Part shown: positions 1 through 7,095 of the stretch, one piece after another
Position numbering within the stretch: the stretch's first letter is position 1
Layout: each line of letters begins with the position of its first letter
NCBI GenBank assembly: GCA_900539345.1
Contig: UQBS01000019.1
Location: forward strand, 1 to 45,110
Direction: 5' to 3'
DNA: 45,110 nucleotides
Source of the DNA: an uncultured Coriobacteriaceae bacterium
GTDB taxonomy: Bacteria; Actinomycetota; Coriobacteriia; Coriobacteriales; UMGS124
Notes under the pieces: model-generated
Databases searched by the model: none
Seen by the model: the letters and a program-made list of their open reading frames with translations, nothing else
What the model was told of the DNA's origin: nothing
Translations under genes and position numbers: made by a program

Positions 1-54
1 CAAGGCGCGCGAGCGCCTCAGCCGGGCGCCACTAATCGGCCGAGCCCTTCGGGA
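1..54 (+). rRNA. 23S ribosomal RNA, 3' end (partial)
   Basis: The first ~54 bases carry the bacterial large-subunit rRNA 3' signature ACTAATCGGCCGAG (31-44), preceded by an AGCCGGG stretch as in the last helices of 23S rRNA. The gene runs in from the left edge, so only the tail is visible and the exact 3' end (about 50-55) is an estimate. No 5S rRNA follows: the ~85 bases up to the terminator lack the 5S CCGAAC core and are too short for a 117-nt 5S gene. Confidence 0.85.
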
Positions 55-139
55 CCACTTTCGGTCCCCTCCGCTCCCGACCGTTCTCAAGAACGTCCTT
101 CCTCAAGCGCTGTGCGGCCCCCAGGGCGCCTGCGCCAAC

Positions 140-161
140 AAAAGGCCCTCCGGGGCCTTTT
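140..161 (+). terminator. Intrinsic terminator after the rRNA
   Basis: A perfect 9-bp stem (AAAAGGCCC / GGGCCTTTT) with a TCCG tetraloop, ending in T residues. It lies ~85 nt past the 23S end and probably ends the rRNA transcript. A smaller palindrome GTTCT-CA-AGAAC... (83-94) lies between and could be part of rRNA processing. Confidence 0.75.
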
Positions 162-282
162 CGCGTTTATGAGACTTTTCTCAATGAATTTTCGTTTAGA
201 TCTGCCACTCCTCGGTTTCTTGACCTGCCGCTGCGACGCCGGCCTGGTTTTTCACCCCCTACAGGGGCTTTCCCGTTCAATA

Positions 283-292
283 TGCGTATAAT
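283..292 (+). promoter_or_regulatory. Promoter -10 of the nfu operon
   Basis: A perfect TATAAT at 287-292 lies 36 nt before the first start codon. An upstream TG (283-284) gives an extended-like element, and no good -35 hexamer is seen at 16-18 bp. It sits after the rRNA terminator and before the nfu ribosome-binding site (GGAGAGG, 316-322), so it most likely drives nfu and the two genes behind it. The rest of 162-327 shows only a small CCCC-TACA-GGGG hairpin. Confidence 0.5.
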
Positions 293-327
293 ACCTGTGT
301 CCTACCACCAAGTATGGAGAGGTTAAC

Positions 328-567
328 ATGGCTATTGATCGCGTTAAGGTAGTTCAGATTATTGAGATTATGCGTGAGTCGCTTCAGGCTGACGGTGGCG
401 ATATCTCTCTGGTCGACATTTCTGAAGACGGCGTTGTCACGGTTGAGCTGCATGGCGCCTGCGCTTCTTGCGCGCTTTCCTCCTACGATCTTTCGATGGG
501 TGTTGAGCGCGTGCTGAAGGAGCGCGTGCCTGGCGTCACGAAGGTCGTCGCTCTCGAGGATGATTAA
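328..567 (+). CDS. NifU-like (Nfu) Fe-S cluster scaffold protein
   Basis: This 79-residue protein is a stand-alone NifU C-terminal (Nfu) domain. It shows the family's QADGGD segment (20-25) and the cluster-binding CxxC pair at Cys45 and Cys48 in GACASC. Nfu domains dimerise and hold a [4Fe-4S] cluster through this pair, handing it to cytoplasmic Fe-S apoproteins. The domain is not fused to an A-type or N-terminal NifU part. A strong GGAGAGG (316-322) six bases before ATG supports the start. The next gene begins 2 nt after the stop and the radical SAM gene downstream is a plausible client, though that link is inference. Confidence 0.9.
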   Translation: MAIDRVKVVQIIEIMRESLQADGGDISLVDISEDGVVTVELHGACASCALSSYDLSMGVERVLKERVPGVTKVVALEDD

Positions 568-569
568 TC

Positions 570-917
570 ATGGCTGAGCCTCGTTGCTGGGAACTTCGCG
601 GGTGTGATGGCCTTATGGGCTTGACTGCCCCGATGACGGAGGAGTGCCCGCACTGTCGCAACGACTGCTATAACCCTTGTCCGAGCGAGTGCCACTACAC
701 CGCTTGCAGCAGGCCCACGCATAAGGTTGCAACCGACATCAATTTGCTTCTTGATGCCACCGTTGATCGGTATGCAGCTATCAAACAGGCCTGTTATACA
801 TGCGAATTCTTTCTCAAGCATGCCCCTCGTGTTGGACAAGTAGATCGTACGTGTGTGGTTGTGCCTGAGGCTGCGCAGAGTGATTCCGAATCCAGCGTCT
901 CTATTCACTGCTTCTAA
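570..917 (+). CDS. Cys-rich small protein with an N-terminal CWELRGC motif, function unknown
   Basis: This is a 115-residue soluble protein with 13 cysteines, mostly in residues 6-46 and then CYTC near residues 75-78. The start CWELRGC resembles the CWE-x(3)-C motif of small 'two-CW' zinc- or cluster-binding proteins of anaerobes; that assignment is tentative. The middle (about 52-74) looks like a helix. It begins 2 nt after the Nfu stop, with GAGGA (556-560) inside nfu as ribosome-binding site, so the two are almost surely co-translated. A metal- or Fe-S-binding partner of Nfu is a reasonable inference, but no enzyme family is recognised. A 128-aa ORF on the other strand over the same region is a shadow. 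Confidence 0.75.
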   Translation: MAEPRCWELRGCDGLMGLTAPMTEECPHCRNDCYNPCPSECHYTACSRPTHKVATDINLLLDATVDRYAAIKQACYTCEFFLKHAPRVGQVDRTCVVVPEAAQSDSESSVSIHCF

Positions 918-929
918 TTTGGAGGCTCG

Positions 930-1745
930 TTGCTTGATCAGATCTATCACGCAATCAGCCCCATTGCGTTTTCAATCGGTCCCGTAGATGTTCGCTGGTA
1001 TGGTCTGGCATATCTTGCCGGTTTCTTTTTTGCCGCCCTGGTTATGTATCGTGTTGCCCGGCGTTGGAAGCTGCCGATGAGCATCGACGATGTGTTCGTG
1101 CTCATCGTTTTTATTGCCTTTGGCGTCATTATCGGCGCGCGTGCGGCCTATGTGCTGTTCTATAACCTGGATTACTATCTGAGCAATCCGGCGCACATTT
1201 TGATGTTCAACGAAGGTGGCATGTCCTTCCATGGCGGGTTTGTCGGCGCGGTTCTTGGCGGCCTGTGTGCATGCAAGTATCTTAAGCTGTCATTTGTGAC
1301 CATGTGCGACCTCGGGGCAATTGCAGCTCCCATTGGTTTGTTCTTCGGCCGTTGTGCGAACTTCATCAATGGCGAGCTGTGGGGTAAGCCCTGCGATCTT
1401 CCTTGGGCTGTGACGTTTGAGTCGGGTGGGGGAGTTCCTCGCCATCCGTCGCAGTTGTATGAGGCATTGCTCGAGGGGGTTGTTCTCTTTTGCATCCTCT
1501 TTGCCATGTCACGGCGTCGTCCTGCGTTTCCCCAAGGCACGTTTATCGGCATGTTCATGGCGTGCTATGGGGTGTTCCGCTTTCTCATTGAGTTCGTGCG
1601 TGTGCCCGACGCTCAGCTTGGGTATCTTTTTGGACCCATCACCATGGGGCAGATGCTCTCTTTGCCACTGGTGATACTGGGCATAGCCCTGGTCATAGTG
1701 GCGCATAAGCGCAACTCAGCCCAGAGACTTCATGTTGAGCCATGA
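930..1745 (+). CDS. lgt: Prolipoprotein diacylglyceryl transferase
   Basis: Lgt moves diacylglycerol from phosphatidylglycerol to the lipobox cysteine of pre-prolipoproteins, the first step of lipoprotein maturation at the outer face of the cytoplasmic membrane. The 271-residue product has about seven hydrophobic segments. Its signature blocks are GGMSFHGGFVGA (catalytic-type His101), GRCANFINGELWG (Arg141 and Glu149) and RHPSQLYEA. The start is TTG at 930, chosen because GGAGG (921-925) sits just upstream and the protein then begins MLDQIYHAI, matching the family's N terminus. It follows the Cys-rich gene by 12 nt and likely ends that operon; a 151-nt gap separates it from yebC. Confidence 0.93.
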   Translation: MLDQIYHAISPIAFSIGPVDVRWYGLAYLAGFFFAALVMYRVARRWKLPMSIDDVFVLIVFIAFGVIIGARAAYVLFYNLDYYLSNPAHILMFNEGGMSFHGGFVGAVLGGLCACKYLKLSFVTMCDLGAIAAPIGLFFGRCANFINGELWGKPCDLPWAVTFESGGGVPRHPSQLYEALLEGVVLFCILFAMSRRRPAFPQGTFIGMFMACYGVFRFLIEFVRVPDAQLGYLFGPITMGQMLSLPLVILGIALVIVAHKRNSAQRLHVEP

Positions 1746-1896
1746 TCTCTCTAGTGATTTGCTAAAAAGATGAGATTTTCTATTCCAGATGCTTGCAAGA
1801 TTTTGTAGCATAGGAACGTTATGTCTGGTGTGTTTTGCTGTTCTCATGGCGACGGAACACGCCTTGGTCAATTGAGTCAGGTTAGAAGGAGCATGC

Positions 1897-2694
1897 ATGT
1901 CCGGACACTCCAAGTGGGCCACCACCAAGCATCGTAAGTTTGCGCAGGATGCAAAGCGCTCGGCGCTTTTCTCTAAGTTCTCGCGCATCATCACTGTTGC
2001 CGCTCGTACGGGTGGCGACCCCAACCCCGAAAACAACTTCGCCCTTGCTGCGGCCATCGAGAAGGCCCGCATGAACTCCATGCCCAAGGACAAGATTGAC
2101 GCTGCTATCAAGAAGGCCTTTGGTTCTGGTTCTGATGCAGCCAACTACTCCGAGATCACCTATGAGGGCTATGGCCCCGCTGGTGTCGCCGTGTACGTTG
2201 ACTGCCTGACCGACAACAAGAACCGCACCGCTGCCGATGTCCGTTCTGCCTTCAGCCATGCTGGCGGCTCCCTGGGCACCACTGGTTCGGTTGCCTTCCA
2301 GTTCGAGCGCAAGGGCTCCATCGCCGTCGAGAAGGTCATTCACTCCGACGACAAGAAGGTTGCTGACCGCGAGAATGCCGTCGATGAGGACGAGTTCATG
2401 ATGGCCGTCGCCGAGGCCGAGGGCGAGGACTACGACGACAACGGTGACGAGTGGATCGTTTGGACCGCTTACGATAAGATGCAGGATGTCCACAAGGCTC
2501 TTGAGGCCCAGGGCATCGAGGTCAAGGGTAGCGAGCTCACCATGGTTCCCACCACCCCGACCGCTGTCTCCGTGTCTGACGCCAAGAAGGTCCAGCGCCT
2601 CATCGACCGTCTTGAGGAGCTCGACGACGTTCAGAACGTCTACCACACCATGGAGATGACCGACGAGATCGCCGCGGCTCTCGAGGAAGAGTAA
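1897..2694 (+). CDS. YebC/PmpR family protein
   Basis: The 265-residue protein begins MSGHSKWATTKHRK, the hallmark of the YebC/PmpR (TACO1) family, and has the usual three-domain length with an acidic insert around residues 160-185. Members were first described as DNA-binding regulators; more recent work supports a role in relieving ribosome stalling at proline-rich stretches. Which applies here cannot be read from sequence. AGAAGGAG (1884-1891) precedes the ATG by 5 nt. The gene stands alone: a 151-nt upstream gap with a weak TTGCTA-16-TATTCC match (1759-1786), and an intrinsic terminator directly behind. In many bacteria yebC adjoins ruvC, but not here. Confidence 0.93.
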   Translation: MSGHSKWATTKHRKFAQDAKRSALFSKFSRIITVAARTGGDPNPENNFALAAAIEKARMNSMPKDKIDAAIKKAFGSGSDAANYSEITYEGYGPAGVAVYVDCLTDNKNRTAADVRSAFSHAGGSLGTTGSVAFQFERKGSIAVEKVIHSDDKKVADRENAVDEDEFMMAVAEAEGEDYDDNGDEWIVWTAYDKMQDVHKALEAQGIEVKGSELTMVPTTPTAVSVSDAKKVQRLIDRLEELDDVQNVYHTMEMTDEIAAALEEE

Positions 2695-2723
2695 GCTTCC
2701 ACGCGCAAGCATGGTGAATCTTG

Positions 2724-2753
2724 AAGGCCCCGGGCATCTGCCTGGGGCCTTTT
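2724..2753 (+). terminator. Intrinsic terminator after yebC
   Basis: AAGGCCCC (2724-2731) pairs with GGGGCCTT (2744-2751), extended inward by GGC/GCC, and runs into TTT. It separates yebC from the amaP-asp23 operon. Confidence 0.75.
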
Positions 2754-2814
2754 CGCTTAATATAGCCTGTGACGTCTCGTGCAACCTGCTCGTAGGTAAG
2801 AGAGGATGGTCCCT

Positions 2815-3375
2815 ATGAAGAGATGGAAAAAGACCGTCACGTCGGTGTTCCTGATTTGCTCCGTGCTCGTGCTTGTAGGTTTCTTCTTGCTTGTTTGCAG
2901 CTCCGAGCTTGCCAGCGTCGTCAAGAGCTTGCTTTTCGCGCTCGGCATCGTGCAGGCATTGGGCATCCTGTTGTTCTCTGCCGTCTATGTGTACTCGCTT
3001 CGTCATCAGGCAGGCGTGCTTGCCGCGGGTCCCGATGGCCGCATTGCCATTGAATACACCGCGCTGCGCTCTGTTGCCGCGTATTCTCTCAAGAACCTTG
3101 AGGGCATACAGGTGCTCAAGATCGTTCCCAAGGTCGTGCGCAAGGGTGACACGTCATTTGTCGACTTCAAGGTCGACGTGAGCGTGCTTTCCGAGCCCAG
3201 GATGAGCTCGGCTGCCGCACAGATTCAGACGTGCGTGAAGAAGAGCGTCGAGGCATTTTGCGACAGCCAGGTGCGCAACGTGAACGTTCATTTTGTCCTG
3301 CCCAAGGCCAGCTCGGTGAAGCGTCCCGCCTCGAAGGCAAAGGCCCTGCTCGAGGATTTGTCCTCTCAAGACTAG
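2815..3375 (+). CDS. amaP: AmaP-like membrane anchor for Asp23
   Basis: The protein (186 residues) has two N-terminal membrane segments (about residues 8-28 and 40-60) and a soluble domain rich in beta strands that ends in a basic, then acidic tail. This layout, with an Asp23-family gene directly behind, fits AmaP, the integral membrane protein that tethers Asp23 to the cytoplasmic membrane in Staphylococcus. The ATG at 2815 is preferred over the one at 2806, because AAGAGAGG (2798-2805) abuts 2806 but lies 9 nt from 2815. The asp23 gene begins 13 nt after the stop. The family call rests on topology and context more than on a motif. Confidence 0.75.
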   Translation: MKRWKKTVTSVFLICSVLVLVGFFLLVCSSELASVVKSLLFALGIVQALGILLFSAVYVYSLRHQAGVLAAGPDGRIAIEYTALRSVAAYSLKNLEGIQVLKIVPKVVRKGDTSFVDFKVDVSVLSEPRMSSAAAQIQTCVKKSVEAFCDSQVRNVNVHFVLPKASSVKRPASKAKALLEDLSSQD

Positions 3376-3388
3376 AAAGGCTGAGACG

Positions 3389-4009
3389 ATGCATAGGAAC
3401 AAGAAGTCCTGCGAGATTGAAGACGTGCCCGTTGAGGTTGTTGAGCTCGATGACGAGCAGCAGGCTGCAAGCGACGAAGATATTGCTGAGATTCACGCGG
3501 AAGTTGAAGCCGAGGACGAAGTCGAGGCTGCTCTTGAACAGCCCGAGGCTGACGATGGGCTGATTCAGGACGCCGCCGAGGGCGACGTCCCGACCTGCGA
3601 CACGATTGAGCAGGCATGCACCGAGGTCAACATCAACGACGAGAGCACGCTTTCCATCGACGGTGGCGTGGTCGAGAAGATTGTCGCCATGACTGCCCGC
3701 GAGGTTGACGGCGTGCTGCAGCTGAAGGGCAACCTGATCAACTCCCTTCCTGGACTTCGTGGCTCCGACACGACCAAGGGCGTTTCCGTTGAGATGTCGG
3801 GAGACGACGCCTGCACGGTCAACATCGCGGTCATTCTCGAGTACGGCAAGTCGGCGCCGCGCGTGTTCCAGGAACTGCATGACAAGGTTGCCGGTGCCAT
3901 CGAAACCATGACGGGCCTTAAGGTTACCGCGGTGAACGTCCGTGTGACCAATGTGCTCACGCGTGCCGAGATCGAAGGCGGCAGGCGCAAGGACAAGGGC
4001 GAGGCATAG
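3389..4009 (+). CDS. Asp23/Gls24 family envelope stress protein with acidic N-terminal extension
   Basis: Residues about 85-195 form an Asp23/Gls24 domain (for example GGVVEKIVAMTAREVDGV and the following VSVEMSGDDACTVNIAVILEYG). Residues 1-80 are a very acidic extension (many Glu, Asp and Ala) that the shorter paralog at 26821-27183 lacks. Asp23 proteins are abundant cytoplasmic proteins held at the membrane by AmaP and linked to cell-wall stress. AGAAAGG (3375-3381) overlaps the amaP stop and precedes the ATG by 7 nt, so the pair is translationally coupled. murT follows after 39 nt, placing this gene in an envelope cluster. Confidence 0.85.
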   Translation: MHRNKKSCEIEDVPVEVVELDDEQQAASDEDIAEIHAEVEAEDEVEAALEQPEADDGLIQDAAEGDVPTCDTIEQACTEVNINDESTLSIDGGVVEKIVAMTAREVDGVLQLKGNLINSLPGLRGSDTTKGVSVEMSGDDACTVNIAVILEYGKSAPRVFQELHDKVAGAIETMTGLKVTAVNVRVTNVLTRAEIEGGRRKDKGEA

Positions 4010-4048
4010 CCGTCGTTGCCATAACGACATGCAGGAAAGGTTGGCAGA

Positions 4049-5398
4049 ATGAGTTTTCGCCGCTCAATCGCGGTTGGCTCGGGCAGGTTGGGTGCCTGGA
4101 CGTTAAAGAACGTCTTCCACCGCAATGCCTCGACGCTCCCCGGGCGCATTGCGCTTTCGGTAGATTCGCATGTGCTCGACGAGCTCGGGTCGCGCCCTTC
4201 CAAGGGCAACATCGTCGTGTGTGGAACCAATGGCAAGACGACGACAACCAACTTGCTTGCCCATGCGGTGCAGGACAGCGGCCAGCGGGTCGCCTGTAAC
4301 TGGGCGGGGGCAAACATGGCGACGGGCGTTACGACGGCGCTTTTGCCCTCGACGCCCGTTGAGTGGGGCGTATTCGAGAACGACGAGCTTTCGACGATTC
4401 ATATCGTGCCCCATGTGAAGCCCCAGACGCTGCTGCTTCTCAACCTGTTCCGCGACCAGCTCGACCGATGCGGCGAGATCGACCATGTTCAGGACGTCAT
4501 TGTGCAGGCTTTGTCCGCCTCTCCTGCGACGACTCTTCTGTATGACGCCGACGATCCTCTATGCGCGGGCATTGCGGTAAAGATCAAGAAGGCTGGCGGC
4601 AAGGTCCTGTCGTTTGGTATCGGCGAGGATTTGAACCTGCCGCAGGAACGTGTGCGAGGGGGAGCGTTTTGCCAGGAGTGCGGAGCGCCTCTCACGTACA
4701 CCTATCACCACTACGGCCAGCTGGGAGATTTCTCTTGTCCCTCATGCGGATTTGGGCGCGGCGAGCTTGACTATGCTGCGCGCAACGTCCGCGTGGGCAT
4801 TGACGGCGTCTCGTTTGACGTTGTGACTCGCGATGGGTCCTGCATGGGTCGCATCCACGCGCCGTGGGGCGGCGTGTACATGGTGTACAACCTCCTCGGC
4901 GCTTTCGTTGCGGCGCTGGGTGCCGGCGTGGGCCTTGAGCAATTCCAGAAGACGGTTGACGCGTACGATCCCAAGAACGGCCGCCTGCAGCGCTTCTCGG
5001 TGAAGGGCAGGCATGTGACGCTCAATCTGGCAAAGAACCCCACGGGATTCAACCAGAACCTGGGCCTGCTCATGTCCGACCCTGCTCCCAAGGCAATCTA
5101 CATTGTCATCAATGACAACGCCAACGACGGCACCGACGTCTCTTGGCTGTGGGACGTCGACTTCGAGCGCCTGGGCGACCTGAAAGACAAAGTCGTCTAT
5201 GTCGGAGGCTTGCGTGCAAACGACATGCAGGTGCGATTGAAGTACGCTGGCATCGACGCGCAGATTGCAGGCGACGTCGCTGAATTTCTGTCAAAGACCC
5301 AAGAGCTTCCCGGCGATTGGAACGCCTGGGCGCTTACGAACTACTCGGCCCTTTGGCCTGTGAAAGCCGACCTTGAGAAGTTGGGGGATGTGCAGTGA
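4049..5398 (+). CDS. murT: Lipid II isoglutaminyl synthase, MurT subunit
   Basis: MurT is the ATP-using Mur-ligase-like subunit that, with GatD, amidates the alpha-carboxyl of D-Glu at position 2 of the lipid II stem peptide. The 449-residue protein shows the nucleotide loop GTNGKTTTT (59-67), the central Mur ligase domain, a four-Cys zinc ribbon (Cys208, Cys211, Cys230, Cys233) typical of MurT, and a C-terminal domain with the conserved NDNANDGTDVSWLWD block that contains the catalytic-type Asp. AGGAAAGG (4032-4039) supports the ATG. Its stop overlaps the gatD start (GTGA), so the two subunits are made in coupled fashion. Confidence 0.94.
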   Translation: MSFRRSIAVGSGRLGAWTLKNVFHRNASTLPGRIALSVDSHVLDELGSRPSKGNIVVCGTNGKTTTTNLLAHAVQDSGQRVACNWAGANMATGVTTALLPSTPVEWGVFENDELSTIHIVPHVKPQTLLLLNLFRDQLDRCGEIDHVQDVIVQALSASPATTLLYDADDPLCAGIAVKIKKAGGKVLSFGIGEDLNLPQERVRGGAFCQECGAPLTYTYHHYGQLGDFSCPSCGFGRGELDYAARNVRVGIDGVSFDVVTRDGSCMGRIHAPWGGVYMVYNLLGAFVAALGAGVGLEQFQKTVDAYDPKNGRLQRFSVKGRHVTLNLAKNPTGFNQNLGLLMSDPAPKAIYIVINDNANDGTDVSWLWDVDFERLGDLKDKVVYVGGLRANDMQVRLKYAGIDAQIAGDVAEFLSKTQELPGDWNAWALTNYSALWPVKADLEKLGDVQ

Positions 5399-6129
5399 GC
5401 CGCAAGTTGAGAATCGCCCACCTCTTCCCCGAGTTGCTCAACCTTTACGGTGACGGCGGCAACATCATCACGCTGCAGAGGCGCTGCGAATGGCGGGGCA
5501 TCGAATGCGAGGTCGTTCCCGTTCATTTCGGCCATCGCCCTGACTTTTCAGACATCGACATTGCGTTTATCGGAGGCGGTAGCGACCGTGAGCAGCGCAT
5601 TGTCTGCAACGAGTTGCTTGCCGTGGGCACCGAGCTGCGCTCGTATGTCAATGATGGCGGCGTGCTGCTTGCTGTGTGTGGCGGCTATCAGCTCTTGGGG
5701 CACAGCTACGTCATGGGCGAGGAGACCCTCAAGGGCCTGTCGCTTGTCGACATGTACACGGACCGGGGAACCCCTCGCCTTATTGGCAACATCATGATTC
5801 AAACCGAGCTTTTCGACATGCCTGTGGTGGGTTATGAGAACCATGGCGGAAGGACCCATCTTGCCGACGGCGTTGAGCCCCTCGGCCGCGTTGTTCATGG
5901 CCATGGCAATGACGGCACTTCCGGCTACGAGGGCTGCCGTTGGAACAACATCGTCGGCACGTACATTCATGGACCCCTTTTGCCCAAGAACCCCGAGCTT
6001 GCCGACTGGCTGCTTGCCCGTGCGCTCGAGCGTCAAGGCGTGTCCTGCGACCTCGCCAAGCTCGACGATTCGCAGGAGCGCGCAGCCAACGCCGTCATGG
6101 TATCGCGGATGGAAGCCGGGGAGGCGTAG
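5395..6129 (+). CDS. gatD: Lipid II isoglutaminyl synthase, glutamine amidotransferase subunit GatD
   Basis: GatD is the class I glutaminase that supplies ammonia to MurT. The 244-residue protein has the nucleophile in LLAVCGGYQLLG (Cys95) and the catalytic His in GTYIHGP (His192), close to Cys94 and His189 reported for S. aureus GatD. The start is a GTG that overlaps the murT stop by four bases, with a TTGGGGGA stretch just upstream. Amidated D-isoglutamine usually favours peptidoglycan cross-linking, so the murT-gatD pair is expected to matter for wall integrity. The radical SAM gene begins 3 nt after the stop. Confidence 0.93.
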   Translation: MSRKLRIAHLFPELLNLYGDGGNIITLQRRCEWRGIECEVVPVHFGHRPDFSDIDIAFIGGGSDREQRIVCNELLAVGTELRSYVNDGGVLLAVCGGYQLLGHSYVMGEETLKGLSLVDMYTDRGTPRLIGNIMIQTELFDMPVVGYENHGGRTHLADGVEPLGRVVHGHGNDGTSGYEGCRWNNIVGTYIHGPLLPKNPELADWLLARALERQGVSCDLAKLDDSQERAANAVMVSRMEAGEA

Positions 6130-6132
6130 AGC

Positions 6133-7095
6133 ATGGGGCAGGCCGTTTCCCTGCTGAGCGACCCGTCGTGCCTGGATGCCTGCGAGCTATGTCCCAGACA
6201 GTGTGGTGCCAATAGGAATGCTGGTAAAACGGGTGTGTGCGGGGCTGATGACAAGCTGCGCGTCGCGCGTGCCGCCCTTCATTTTTGGGAGGAACCGCCG
6301 ATTTCGGGAGAGCGGGGCTCAGGCGCCGTGTTCTTCTCTCACTGCCCGCTCAAGTGCATCTTCTGCCAAAACCGCGACATCTCTTCGGCGGGATGGGGCA
6401 AAGAGGTCACCGTCGAGGAGCTTGCCCAGGCAATGCTGGGGCTGCAGGCCCAGGGTGCGCACAACATCAACCTTGTGACGCCGACGCACTACGCGCCGCA
6501 TATCCATCGTGCGTTTGAGATTGCCCGCCGGGACGGCCTGAACCTTCCCGTGGTGTACAACACGTCCTCGTATGAGCGTCCCTGCGTGTTGCATGCGCTC
6601 AATGATGATGTGCACGTGTGGCTGCCCGACTTCAAGTACGCATCCCCGGACCTTGCCTGGGAGTTGAGCCGTGCACGGGACTATCCCGAGGTCGCACTCG
6701 AGGCGATTGGGGTCATGGTCGAGCAGGTGCGGCGTGCGGGCGGTAGGCGGGTGGACGACGACGGCATCATGCAGTGTGGCGTCATCGTGCGCCATCTCGT
6801 ATTGCCGGGCCATCTCGACGACACGTTCCGTGTCCTGCAGATGCTGTGGGCGCGCTTTGGCAACGACATCGACATCTCGATCATGAACCAATACACCCCC
6901 GTCGCCTCTGCCGAGGTGCTCGGGAGCCATACGGAGCTTTCCGTGCCGCTTCCTCAAGAAGATTACGAGGCGGCCCTGGACTTCTCCGACATGCTTGGGT
7001 TTGAAAACCTTTGGTGGCAACAGGGCGGTACGGTGGGGGAGAGCTTCATCCCAGCTTTTGACGGCTCGGGTGTCGTGTCCGGCGGCCAAGCATGA
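6133..7095 (+). CDS. PflX-type radical SAM protein (COG1313-like)
   Basis: The 320-residue protein has the radical SAM motif CPLKCIFC (Cys71, Cys75, Cys78), which holds the [4Fe-4S] cluster that cleaves S-adenosylmethionine. An N-terminal Cys cluster (Cys13, Cys17, Cys20, Cys24, Cys36, in CELCPRQCGANR...GVC) is typical of the PflX branch related to pyruvate formate-lyase activating enzymes. Its substrate is not known. GGGGAGG (6118-6124) at the end of gatD gives the ribosome-binding site. Its stop overlaps the start of the next gene (ATGA at 7092-7095). No glycyl-radical enzyme gene is in the window, so a PFL-activating role has no contextual support here. Confidence 0.88.
   Translation: MGQAVSLLSDPSCLDACELCPRQCGANRNAGKTGVCGADDKLRVARAALHFWEEPPISGERGSGAVFFSHCPLKCIFCQNRDISSAGWGKEVTVEELAQAMLGLQAQGAHNINLVTPTHYAPHIHRAFEIARRDGLNLPVVYNTSSYERPCVLHALNDDVHVWLPDFKYASPDLAWELSRARDYPEVALEAIGVMVEQVRRAGGRRVDDDGIMQCGVIVRHLVLPGHLDDTFRVLQMLWARFGNDIDISIMNQYTPVASAEVLGSHTELSVPLPQEDYEAALDFSDMLGFENLWWQQGGTVGESFIPAFDGSGVVSGGQA

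Noticed and set aside
55..139. 5S rRNA or a tRNA after 23S
   Set aside because: Too short, and no 5S core or tRNA arms (no GGTTCGA-type T arm) are seen.
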